DNA of 64,000 nt from DAHUXN01 sp963811805 (lineage in GTDB: Bacteria > Acidobacteriota > Terriglobia > Acidiferrales > UBA7541), in contig CAWESU010000001.1 of assembly GCA_963811805.1 (NCBI GenBank), forward strand, positions 2,976,001 to 3,040,000. The letters are read 5' to 3'. The notes under the pieces are model-generated. The model was not told where the DNA came from and ran no database searches. It worked only from the letters and a program-made list of their open reading frames with translations. The position numbers and the translations under genes are program-made. Positions 53,693 through 62,064 of the stretch are shown piece by piece (within the stretch, counting starts at the first letter, position 1; each line of letters starts with the position of its first letter).

Positions 53693-55836
53693 GTCCTTCA
53701 TCCATTTCACTTACGATTGACGGTCGCCAGGTTTCAGTCGCGCCGGGCACGACGGTCTTCGACGCCGCGCGCCTCAACGGCATTCGCATCCCCACTCTCT
53801 GTCATCAGCAGAACGAAGTGCCCGTCGGAGTTTGCCGGGCCTGCGTCGTCGACGTCGGCGGCCGCGTTCTCACCGCCTCGTGTGTTCGGCCTGCGGAAGA
53901 AGGCATGAACGTCTCGACCACCTCGGCGAAAGTCACGCGCGCGCGCCGCACTCTCGTCGAACTTCTCATGTCGGACCATCCTTCGCCCTGCGCTCGCCAG
54001 CAACAGTCCGGCGACTGCGAATTGGAAATTCTCGCCCGTGCGGAAGGGATCGAAACACCTCGCTTCGCCCGGCGCGACTCTTCGCGTGGCCGCGACGATT
54101 CTTCCGTCGCCATTGCCGTCGACCACGACGCCTGCATCCTCTGCGACCGCTGCATTCGCGGTTGCGATGAAATTCGCCACAACGACGTTCTTGGCCGCAT
54201 GGGCAAAGGCTATCGTTCCGGCATCGCCTTCGATGCCAACCAGCCCATGGGCAATTCTTCGTGCGTTTCCTGCGGCGAGTGCATGATTTCCTGTCCCACC
54301 GGCGCGCTGACAAACAAATTTCACGTCGGCACCGCGCTCCGTGTCGGTGATCCCGCATCGCCGGAGCTGCTGAAGGGCCTGCCCGTCTTTTCCGGAGTGT
54401 CCGGCACGTTTTTGGAATTGAATCGCGGCTCGGTCATTATGCGGCATTTTCACCCGGGTGAAATCATCTGCTGTGAGGGCGAATACGGCTCCACAGCGTT
54501 TTATATTCTCGAAGGCCGCGCTCAGGTTTCCATCAACACTCAGATTGGTCACGTGAAGACCGAAGGCGGCGCGCGCGGCTTTTTCAGCAAGCTCTCCAGC
54601 CGACTTGCGCGCAGCACCGAGGATCATCGTGACGAAGAAACTGACCGCCGCACCATTCCCATCGATGCGCCGGCCGACCTTCCACTTGCAAAACCTGTGG
54701 CCGAGCTCGGCCCCGGTGACCTTTTTGGCGAGATGACCTGCATGAGCTTTTATCCGCGCTCCGCCACAGTGCAAGCCGTCACCGAATGTACCATCCTGGA
54801 AATGCTGCGCAACGTCCTCGACATCCTGCAGCGCAACAAGAATTTCCGTGGGCAAATCGAGGAGAACTATCGCCAGCGCGCTTTGGACTCGCACCTCCGC
54901 AGCGTGCCCGTGTTTGCTCAGCTCACGCCGGCATTCATCGGCCATTTACGGAACAAAGTCGAACTGCTCCGCTACTCGCCGGGCCAAGTGATCTGCCGTC
55001 AGGGCGAGGTCGCCGACAGTTTTTATCTCGTGCGCATCGGCTTCGTGAAAGTGTCGCAATCGCATCCCGGCGGCGAAATGATTCTCGCGTATCTTGGCCG
55101 CGGCGGCTATTTCGGTGAAGTTGGTCTGCTGGGAGGCGGGGTGCGCACGGCAACCTGCGCGGCGCTCGATCACGTCGAAGTGGTGCGCATCGCCGCCGAA
55201 GATTTTCGCCTCATGATGGAGCAGTTTCCTGAAGTTCACGAGAGCCTCGAAGCCGTCGCTCTCGGTCGCCAGCAGGAAAATCGCGACCGCCTCGCTTTGG
55301 TCGAATCCACTCCGCTTCAGGATTTTCTCGCCCAGGGACTGATGGAAGCGCAAAGCCTCCTCATCCTCGATCTCGAGCGCTGCACTCGTTGCGACGCCTG
55401 CGTGCGCGCGTGCGCCGACGCGCACGACGGTGTGACCCGTCTTATTCGCGAGGGCTTGCGCTTCGACAAATATCTCGTGGCCACTTCCTGCCGCCAGTGC
55501 CGCGACCCTTTGTGCATGGTCGGCTGTCCAGTCGGCTCGATTCGCAGGCGCAATACTCTGGAAGTCATCATCGAGGATTGGTGCATCGGGTGCGGCCAGT
55601 GCGCCAACAATTGCCCCTACGGAAACATCAACATGCACCCGTTCACGGTGAATTTGGCCGATCCAGAATCGCCGGGACGCACGCGCGCGGTCGTCAAGCA
55701 GAAGGCCACGTCGTGCGATCTTTGCACTGATCACGCGGAGCCTAGCTGCGTCTATGCCTGTCCGCACGACGCCGCCCATCGCGTCGATCCGCGCAAATTC
55801 TTTGGCCAGCTTCTCACCCAATCGAAAGGGGACTGA
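53689..55836 (+). CDS. Iron-sulfur relay protein with two cyclic-nucleotide-binding domains
   Basis: A 715-residue multidomain protein. Residues 1-75 are a NuoG/HoxU-like 2Fe-2S domain (Cys38, 49, 52, 65). Residues 95-112 are the His-Cys segment (His97, Cys101, Cys110) in which the cysteine expected at 104 is Gln. Residues 145-205 hold two 4Fe-4S sites (149/152/155/159 and 192/195/198/202). Two cyclic-nucleotide-binding domains follow: 230-380 with a 50-residue insert, and 405-515; both keep the Gly-Glu and Arg-[ST]-Ala phosphate-binding features (Glu348/Arg357, Glu477/Arg486). Residues 555-700 are a four-cluster ferredoxin of the HybA/DmsB/NrfC kind with 16 cysteines. GTG start overlapping the previous stop (GTGA). 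Probably cytosolic, passing electrons from NuoEF to the membrane protein. Confidence 0.85.
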   Translation: MSPSSISLTIDGRQVSVAPGTTVFDAARLNGIRIPTLCHQQNEVPVGVCRACVVDVGGRVLTASCVRPAEEGMNVSTTSAKVTRARRTLVELLMSDHPSPCARQQQSGDCELEILARAEGIETPRFARRDSSRGRDDSSVAIAVDHDACILCDRCIRGCDEIRHNDVLGRMGKGYRSGIAFDANQPMGNSSCVSCGECMISCPTGALTNKFHVGTALRVGDPASPELLKGLPVFSGVSGTFLELNRGSVIMRHFHPGEIICCEGEYGSTAFYILEGRAQVSINTQIGHVKTEGGARGFFSKLSSRLARSTEDHRDEETDRRTIPIDAPADLPLAKPVAELGPGDLFGEMTCMSFYPRSATVQAVTECTILEMLRNVLDILQRNKNFRGQIEENYRQRALDSHLRSVPVFAQLTPAFIGHLRNKVELLRYSPGQVICRQGEVADSFYLVRIGFVKVSQSHPGGEMILAYLGRGGYFGEVGLLGGGVRTATCAALDHVEVVRIAAEDFRLMMEQFPEVHESLEAVALGRQQENRDRLALVESTPLQDFLAQGLMEAQSLLILDLERCTRCDACVRACADAHDGVTRLIREGLRFDKYLVATSCRQCRDPLCMVGCPVGSIRRRNTLEVIIEDWCIGCGQCANNCPYGNINMHPFTVNLADPESPGRTRAVVKQKATSCDLCTDHAEPSCVYACPHDAAHRVDPRKFFGQLLTQSKGD

Positions 55837-55845
55837 GGGACCGGC

Positions 55846-56757
55846 GTGCTCTTCGACCAAAAGCAGCGGCCATGGCTCATCGCATCAGCGCTCATTCTGA
55901 TCGCCGCCACGGCGGTTTACATCCCATACGCTCTCAACTCGCCGCAGGGCCCCCGCGGCGGTAGCGTCATCGGGCTCGCCTTCGGCATCGTTGGATTCGC
56001 GCTGATGATCTTCGCCGGCCTGCTCGGCGCGCGCAAGAAAGTTCCCGTGTGGCGCGTCGGCCGCGCGCAGACGTGGATGCGCGGTCATCTTTGGCTGGGC
56101 CTGGTCAGCCTGCCCATAATTCTTTTCCACGCCGGGTTTCACATGCGCGGCGCGCTCACCTTTGTGCTGATGGTTCTGCTTTTCATCGTGATCGCTAGCG
56201 GTATCTTCGGCGCCGTCCTGCAGGCGTATATCCCCCGCCGCATGACCATCGAAGTGCCCATGGAAACGATTTACGAGCAGATCGATCACATCCGCGCTCA
56301 ACTCCGCGAAGAAGCCGACCAGCTCGCCACGGCCGCCTGCGGAGCAATCGAAGGCGCCCCGGCTCCCGCTGCTCACGCGGCCGTCGCCTCTGGCGCGACT
56401 GCTGCATCAGCCGTTGAAATAGGCGTCGAGGTCAGCGAGGAGGCCCGCGGCCAATTGCGCGAATTCTATTTGCGCCGCATGCGCCCCTTTCTGAACGCGC
56501 CCGCGCAACACCGCTCGTCGCCGCTGGCCGATGCGCCGCAAGCCGCGGGACTATTTGAAGAGCTGCGCCTGAGGCTGCCGCCGGAACTGCACGATACGCT
56601 CAAAGATTTTGAAAGCATCTGTGAAGAAGAGCGTCAGCTTACGCGCCAGGCGCAACTCCATCGCGTCTTGCACGCTTGGCTGCTGGTCCATGTGCCACTG
56701 TCGTACGCTTTGCTGGTACTCGTGGTGGTGCACGCCGTCATGGCCTTGCGCTTCTGA
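55846..56757 (+). CDS. Histidine-bearing membrane protein, cytochrome-b-like
   Basis: A 303-residue inner-membrane protein with four hydrophobic segments in the first 130 residues and a fifth at the C-terminus. Histidines occur within or beside helices (His81, 95, 99 and His272, 276, 282, 296), the kind of pattern needed for b haem ligation. Between them is a hydrophilic region of about 140 residues with an Ala-rich stretch (APAPAAHAAVASGATAASA). I recognise no exact family. By position, between a ferredoxin relay and a decahaem cytochrome, it is the likely transmembrane electron conduit or quinone-interacting subunit. GTG start, with TGAGGGA ahead. Confidence 0.7.
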   Translation: MLFDQKQRPWLIASALILIAATAVYIPYALNSPQGPRGGSVIGLAFGIVGFALMIFAGLLGARKKVPVWRVGRAQTWMRGHLWLGLVSLPIILFHAGFHMRGALTFVLMVLLFIVIASGIFGAVLQAYIPRRMTIEVPMETIYEQIDHIRAQLREEADQLATAACGAIEGAPAPAAHAAVASGATAASAVEIGVEVSEEARGQLREFYLRRMRPFLNAPAQHRSSPLADAPQAAGLFEELRLRLPPELHDTLKDFESICEEERQLTRQAQLHRVLHAWLLVHVPLSYALLVLVVVHAVMALRF

Positions 56758-56780
56758 CCTGAAAAACGAGGAGCGAACGT

Positions 56781-58214
56781 TTGCCGCGTCGTCCGAGAAC
56801 AGCGAAAAAGCTGGCCCAGCGCATCGAGCTCTCCTATTTCGAGCGGCCGCATCCGCTTCGCCGCTGGCGCTTCATTCTTTCCGTGGCGCTTCCGGTTGCC
56901 GCGCTCTTGTGGCTCGCCGTCGTGCGCGTCTCCGGCAATCGCACGACTTACAGCATGGGCCCAGTCTCAAAGCCGCACGCATTTTTCGGACAGAAATGTT
57001 CCGCCTGCCACGCGGCCGACACCGTTTCCTTCCGCCATCCTGTGATCGATCAAGCTTGCCTCGCCTGCCACGACGGCCCCATCCATCAGGCCGCGCAAAT
57101 TTTCACGCCGTCGTGCAGCTCGTGCCACGCCGAGCATCTCGGCCGCACGCAGGTCGTCACCGTGCGCGACGCTTCGTGCACGCAATGCCACGCGAACCTC
57201 GAAACGCGCACCGGCTCTCCACATTTCGTGCGAACGGTTCTCTCGTTCGCCAAACATCCCGAATTTGCTCCCTTGCGCAACGATTTCAAAGATCCCGGCA
57301 CGATCAAGTTCAACCATGCGGTGCATCTGCAGCAGAATCTCCTCGGCCCCAATGGCCGTCGCGTGCAGCTCGCCTGCAACGACTGCCATCGTCCCGGCGC
57401 TGGCCGCAGCTCGTGGCCTTACGGCGCGCCGGGCATCGAGGCGGTCACATTCGCGAGCGGCGCTCAATTTGCTCCGCCTTCAACCGTAACGCCCCATTTC
57501 ACCAGCGCCGCGCAGAAGCGCTCCGAGCTCGGCTACATGGCTCCGCCCACATACGCCAACACCTGCTTCTCGTGCCACGCCCTCGAATTCGACGCCCGCT
57601 TCTCACAATCCGTCCCGCACGACACGGCGGCAAAAATCAACGCGTTTCTTCGCGCCGAATACCAGCAGTATGTCTCTTCCCATCCTGCCGCTCTGCGCGA
57701 AACTTTTTCACCGCCCCGCTTGCCGGAAAAGCCCGTCCTCTCAACTCCGCGTGTTCTTACTCGCGACCAGTGGGTCGCCGAACAGACCGCCGCTGCCGAA
57801 ACGCTTCTCTGGCGCAAAACTTGCACCGAATGTCACACCCTCGTTCCGTCAGCCTCAAATCCTCTGCCAACAATCGCGCCGTCGCGTATCACCGTTCGCT
57901 GGCTGCCCAGCTCATTTTTCAGCCACGATGCGCATCGCATGGTCACCTGCGAATCCTGCCATTCCACCATCGCTGCGAGCCAGCTCACTTCCGAGGTAAA
58001 TCTTCCCAGTGTGCGCACCTGTCAGCAGTGCCACGCGCAACGACCCTCCGCTGCGCCCGCTGGCTGCTCGGAATGCCACACCTATCACGATTGGTCGCAG
58101 GAAAAAATCTACCCGGGGAAATTCTCGCTGCCGGATTTGCTGAAGAGTTCTCGCAATTTCGCCCCAGCCTCGCCGGCGACTGCGGAATCCACCGCCGCGG
58201 CGATCGTGCACTAA
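56781..58214 (+). CDS. Membrane-anchored decahaem c-type cytochrome
   Basis: A 477-residue protein: about 28 basic N-terminal residues, one membrane anchor (residues 31-49, LSVALPVAALLWLAVVRV), then a periplasmic region with ten CxxCH sites beginning at residues 73, 93, 112, 133, 199, 262, 348, 390, 414 and 429. Many extra histidines can be distal ligands. The spacing suits a cytochrome c3/NapC-NrfH or doubled-CXXCH type wire. The TTG start has a strong GAGGAG ribosome site. It abuts the convergent 1278-residue cytochrome with no bases between the two stop codons. It is probably the periplasmic electron acceptor of the operon. Confidence 0.9.
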   Translation: MPRRPRTAKKLAQRIELSYFERPHPLRRWRFILSVALPVAALLWLAVVRVSGNRTTYSMGPVSKPHAFFGQKCSACHAADTVSFRHPVIDQACLACHDGPIHQAAQIFTPSCSSCHAEHLGRTQVVTVRDASCTQCHANLETRTGSPHFVRTVLSFAKHPEFAPLRNDFKDPGTIKFNHAVHLQQNLLGPNGRRVQLACNDCHRPGAGRSSWPYGAPGIEAVTFASGAQFAPPSTVTPHFTSAAQKRSELGYMAPPTYANTCFSCHALEFDARFSQSVPHDTAAKINAFLRAEYQQYVSSHPAALRETFSPPRLPEKPVLSTPRVLTRDQWVAEQTAAAETLLWRKTCTECHTLVPSASNPLPTIAPSRITVRWLPSSFFSHDAHRMVTCESCHSTIAASQLTSEVNLPSVRTCQQCHAQRPSAAPAGCSECHTYHDWSQEKIYPGKFSLPDLLKSSRNFAPASPATAESTAAAIVH

Positions 58215-61200
58215 CTACTCGCTGCCGCTCTTTCGAAGCATCCCGCTGATCCATCTCTCCGCGCGCGCTGCGACGCTCATTGGTGCCACATGCGGTTTCG
58301 TTGGGGCCTCGTCCGTTACTGTGTACAGCCTCCCCTCGCGCAGGTACATCCGTCGCATCTCTTCGAAATTGAACGGCCGCGCGCCCCGCCTCCCGAACAC
58401 CGCAATCTGATTGCCGCTCTCATCCACCGCGCGGTCGCGGTCGATTCCTTTCGAAATCGCCAGCGCCGGTCCTCCGGTTCGATAACTCGCCACCAATTTC
58501 AAAATCGGCCGCGGGCTGAAGCCTTCGAACCTCGGGTCATCCTCCGGCGCAATCAACTGCACCACGCGCATTCCATTCCTGCCGTCCGCCACGTACGCGA
58601 AGATGCTCGCCGCCGTGGCGCCCAGATTCACATCATTCACGTCATTCATCGCGCCGCCCGCGTCGAAAATCTGATCCATCACCGGCTGCTCCGGCTTCGT
58701 CACGTTGATCACGGCCATCCCTTGTTTGCCCGCCGCGACATACGCATACGTCCTCGCCACATAAATATTTCTCGCATCGCTGAGCGATACCATCGCGCCC
58801 GGCACGATTCGCGGATGCGCCAGGTCCGTCACGTCGAGCACCTTCATCCCGTCGCGGTCCACCACAAATCCATAACGAAACTGAATCGCGATGCCTCGCG
58901 GTGCATTCAATTCCGGTGCGCCAATCTGCGACACCACCCGCGGCGCAAGGGGATTGTTCAAGTCGACCACGACTAATCCTCGGTCGCACAAGATATACGC
59001 GTAAGTCCCGGCAATCGCGATCCGCCGCGCCCCATTCAAAATCCCGTTTGGATTGAACGTCACCGCTCGCTGCAGAAAATTGTCCTCCGGATTGCCATTG
59101 AGCAGCGTCGAAACGCCCGGCGCTTTGCTCTTCAAGTCCGGATTCCCAACGACGATCAGCCCCTCATACTTGTCCGTGACGTACAGAAATCCGTACATCA
59201 AATGAATTGCCTGTTCTTGATTCTGCGCAAATTGCGTCCGCGTCGGATCCACCGCCAGCGTCGTCGGCGTGGCTACATCGGTCGCGAACTTCGTCTTCAC
59301 GTACAGTCTTTGCCCTAGTGGAGACACCGGCGCGGTGGCCATTCGCTCGGAGAATCCCTTGTTATCGACATTCGCGATGTCGTACACGCGGAATCCGCCC
59401 TTGCCCATCGCCGCATAAACGTATTCACCGCGCATCTGCACGCTCAAAACAGATTTTCCTGCATGGTGGTACGCCGTCCCCAGTTTTCTTCCGCCCGCCA
59501 CAAATTTCCTGTAATCGTCCGGATAAGCGATGCTCTGGAAATCGCTGCCGTAAACCGTGTCCGGATCGTCGTGCTCTGCGACCGGTACCGCCGAAAATCC
59601 TTTGTCGCCTTCGGCCACGTACACGTACCGCCCCTCGTAATTCAGAAAATTCGTGCCCAGCAGCAGCACCTGCGCCATCCACGCGTTGTTGTCGCCCGCT
59701 TTCGACACGTGGCAATCGGTGCATTGCTTCGTTTCCGTGGCCCGCACTGTGTGCGGCACGTAGGTGCTGAACGCCTGCCCGCTCAACCCCGGCGCCGAAA
59801 CAGTTTGCTGCGTGTAATAGAGCCATTCGCGGTTCGCGTTTTGCGAGCTCACCAGAATCGCGCAGCTCGAACGCGCGGGCGCCACGCGATGCCCCGTGAC
59901 CGTGCCGTCCACCGCCAGCATGTACGCATCATCGCGCAGCACCTGGAAGTTGTAGCTCGTCCAGTTCCGCGTCATCGTCCCTTCGTTGTGCAGCATTCTC
60001 CGGCGATTATTCGCCGTCATTTGCAGGTGGCACCCGAAGCAGTTCGGCGTCCACGATGAGTGGCACGCGAAACAGGTCATGCCCGTCCGTGGATGCGCCA
60101 GCTCCGCGTCGCTCTCCGGCACGTCGCCCCACGTCGTGCCATCCGTGCGCAGCGTTTTGGCTAGGCGCGATTTCTCGTTGTAGTGAGGATTCCCCGGCGT
60201 GATCGTGTCCAGCACCTGCGCCACTTCCCATTGCAAATCGCGCTTCATCATCGAGCGCTGGTAGAGCTTGCCATCCTGCCAGTAAAATTCGCGCTCGCCC
60301 CATGGCGTGCGCTTCGCCGCCAGATTGATCCCGCCCTCCGGCGACGCCGGCCCCGAAGTCATCAGTGTTGCCTTCTGCCGGATGGTTCCGTGGCAGTCAA
60401 TGCAATGAATCGCAATCGCCGCGCGCGGCTCGTTGTAGAGCTGCCCAGTCCCGTGCGCGTCCTGCGCGAAGTGGCAGTCCACGCACTGCATCCCTTTTTC
60501 CAAATGCAGGTCCTGCAGATGCACAGCCTTCCCGAACTTCTGAGGGTCCTCGAAAGCCACCACGTTCCCATTCGCATCCAGCAGGTTGCCGTCGCGGTCG
60601 CGCTTCTCCACTTGCCGGAAAATCCATCCGTGACCGTGGAAATCATCGAATTGCGTGTTTTCCAGTTTTTTGTTGAACTCCGCGCTGCCCGTCAGCGCCA
60701 GGAATTTCACGTCAGCCCATAATCCCCGCGGAGCCGCCGCTTCTGGGTTTCGCAGCCCGACTTGATAGCGTTCCTCGTCGCTTGGATTGTGCTGTTTCTG
60801 TGGATACATTGCCTTCCCGTCTACTTCGTTGTCCCACCACGTGTCCCCGTAATAAGTCGCCAGCATGTTCGTGCCGGGATGAATATGGCACACCATGCAT
60901 TGGCTCGACGGCACCGACAGCGTGAACTCGTGCTTGATCGGATGGCCCGGCTCGCCGCGCGGAATCGTCGGGTCCGCTTCCGCGCTCTCGCCCATGTTCC
61001 CGTATTGCGCGTACTGCATCGAATGCGTCGCCGAACGATCATTGGCATACACCACATGGCACGCCGTGCAGCCGCTTCCGCGATAATCTCCCGGCTGATC
61101 ATTCGTTCCCGGCAAATTCAACGTCGGATCGAGCAGCCTCGTCTTCTGCAGTCCCAGAAAAACAGGATCCGTGCGCAATTGCGTCCCAAATCCGCGCGAA

Positions 61201-62051
61201 CTCAACTTGTCATCTGGTTTTCCCGGCTCTTCCAGCCGGTCCGGATTTCCAATTTCGCTCTTGTCTTCACCACCCCGCTCGAACACGCGCAGCACGTTCC
61301 CCGGCTGTGAAATCTCCCATCGCTCCAGCGGCTCCACGAATGGCAAAATTCCTTTGATGAGCGTCTCTTCAGCGTTTGGAGCCGGATATGTCTTCACGCG
61401 CTGTGCCGTGCCGTCGACCGAATAGCTCTCGCCGAAATGCTCGTCCTTCAGTGGATACGATCCGTTGTTGTAAAGCGCCGCGCCCCACAGAATTCCCCCA
61501 GTCGTCATCATGCTCGTCCGCACCGAATAGACTTCCTGCGCGTGGCAGCCGTTTTGCCCGCAGGTCTTGTCCACCACGCGCAAATCCCCCGGATTCACGA
61601 ACTGAATGTATTCGGGGCTCTCCCGCAGCCAGTCCGTATAGGCGCGCACCGGATTCGCCGAGCTCTTCCACAGCCACGGCAGCGTCGGTCTGGGGTGCGC
61701 CTTCGCCTTCGCGCTTTCATATTCCGGCGAACCGGCCTTCGCGCCTGCTGGAAGCGTGACGCTCGCGTCTCCTGTGTGGCAGTCCACGCATCCCAGCCGC
61801 ACCGTGCCGGTTGTGTGCATCGTCGGCTGGTCCACGCCCACGTGGCACGAAACGCATCCCGTGGACTTTTTGTCTACATCCGTCCGGGTCTGTTTGATGA
61901 GTAGAAGCGGCCCAGGCTGATTTTGCGCCCGCACGCTGCTCTGTGTCCCGCTCAACGCCAAAACCAGTACAGCGCCGGCCGCGGCAAAGCATATCGCTGC
62001 CGCATATCGTTGCGCCGTATCGCGCATCGCGAATTTGCCTGCCCGTTTCAC
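58215..62051 (-). CDS. Large exported cytochrome: ten haem sites plus LVIVD-type propeller
   Basis: A 1278-residue exported protein. After a signal peptide (ICFAAAGAVLVLALSGTQSSVRAQ) come ten haem motifs: CVSCH, CVDCH, a CGQNGCH with C-x4-CH spacing, CTACH, CMVCH, CVDCH, CIDCH, CFACH, CFGCH and CTDCH. From roughly residue 850 onward about seven repeats of the LVIVD kind appear (for example EGRYVYVAEGDKGFSAVPV, RTYAYVAAGKQGMAVINVT and FRYGFVVDRDGMKVLDVTD), which would build a seven-bladed propeller. GTG start with GAGGGCG upstream, 13 bases after the barrel gene stop, so both are one transcript. Probably periplasmic or on the cell surface. The propeller may bind a partner, metal or carbohydrate. 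Confidence 0.87.
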   Translation of the reverse strand: MKRAGKFAMRDTAQRYAAAICFAAAGAVLVLALSGTQSSVRAQNQPGPLLLIKQTRTDVDKKSTGCVSCHVGVDQPTMHTTGTVRLGCVDCHTGDASVTLPAGAKAGSPEYESAKAKAHPRPTLPWLWKSSANPVRAYTDWLRESPEYIQFVNPGDLRVVDKTCGQNGCHAQEVYSVRTSMMTTGGILWGAALYNNGSYPLKDEHFGESYSVDGTAQRVKTYPAPNAEETLIKGILPFVEPLERWEISQPGNVLRVFERGGEDKSEIGNPDRLEEPGKPDDKLSSRGFGTQLRTDPVFLGLQKTRLLDPTLNLPGTNDQPGDYRGSGCTACHVVYANDRSATHSMQYAQYGNMGESAEADPTIPRGEPGHPIKHEFTLSVPSSQCMVCHIHPGTNMLATYYGDTWWDNEVDGKAMYPQKQHNPSDEERYQVGLRNPEAAAPRGLWADVKFLALTGSAEFNKKLENTQFDDFHGHGWIFRQVEKRDRDGNLLDANGNVVAFEDPQKFGKAVHLQDLHLEKGMQCVDCHFAQDAHGTGQLYNEPRAAIAIHCIDCHGTIRQKATLMTSGPASPEGGINLAAKRTPWGEREFYWQDGKLYQRSMMKRDLQWEVAQVLDTITPGNPHYNEKSRLAKTLRTDGTTWGDVPESDAELAHPRTGMTCFACHSSWTPNCFGCHLQMTANNRRRMLHNEGTMTRNWTSYNFQVLRDDAYMLAVDGTVTGHRVAPARSSCAILVSSQNANREWLYYTQQTVSAPGLSGQAFSTYVPHTVRATETKQCTDCHVSKAGDNNAWMAQVLLLGTNFLNYEGRYVYVAEGDKGFSAVPVAEHDDPDTVYGSDFQSIAYPDDYRKFVAGGRKLGTAYHHAGKSVLSVQMRGEYVYAAMGKGGFRVYDIANVDNKGFSERMATAPVSPLGQRLYVKTKFATDVATPTTLAVDPTRTQFAQNQEQAIHLMYGFLYVTDKYEGLIVVGNPDLKSKAPGVSTLLNGNPEDNFLQRAVTFNPNGILNGARRIAIAGTYAYILCDRGLVVVDLNNPLAPRVVSQIGAPELNAPRGIAIQFRYGFVVDRDGMKVLDVTDLAHPRIVPGAMVSLSDARNIYVARTYAYVAAGKQGMAVINVTKPEQPVMDQIFDAGGAMNDVNDVNLGATAASIFAYVADGRNGMRVVQLIAPEDDPRFEGFSPRPILKLVASYRTGGPALAISKGIDRDRAVDESGNQIAVFGRRGARPFNFEEMRRMYLREGRLYTVTDEAPTKPHVAPMSVAARAERWISGMLRKSGSE

Positions 62052-62064
62052 CTACGCCCTCACC

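Noticed and set aside
53734..54945. 403-codon minus-strand frame over the CNB-ferredoxin gene
   Set aside because: The plus frame has regularly spaced cysteine motifs and CNB signatures; the minus frame is low-complexity Ala/Gly/Arg.
56609..58249. 546-codon plus-strand frame in the decahaem gene region
   Set aside because: The ten CxxCH motifs and the membrane anchor are in the other frame, from 56781, which also has a ribosome site.
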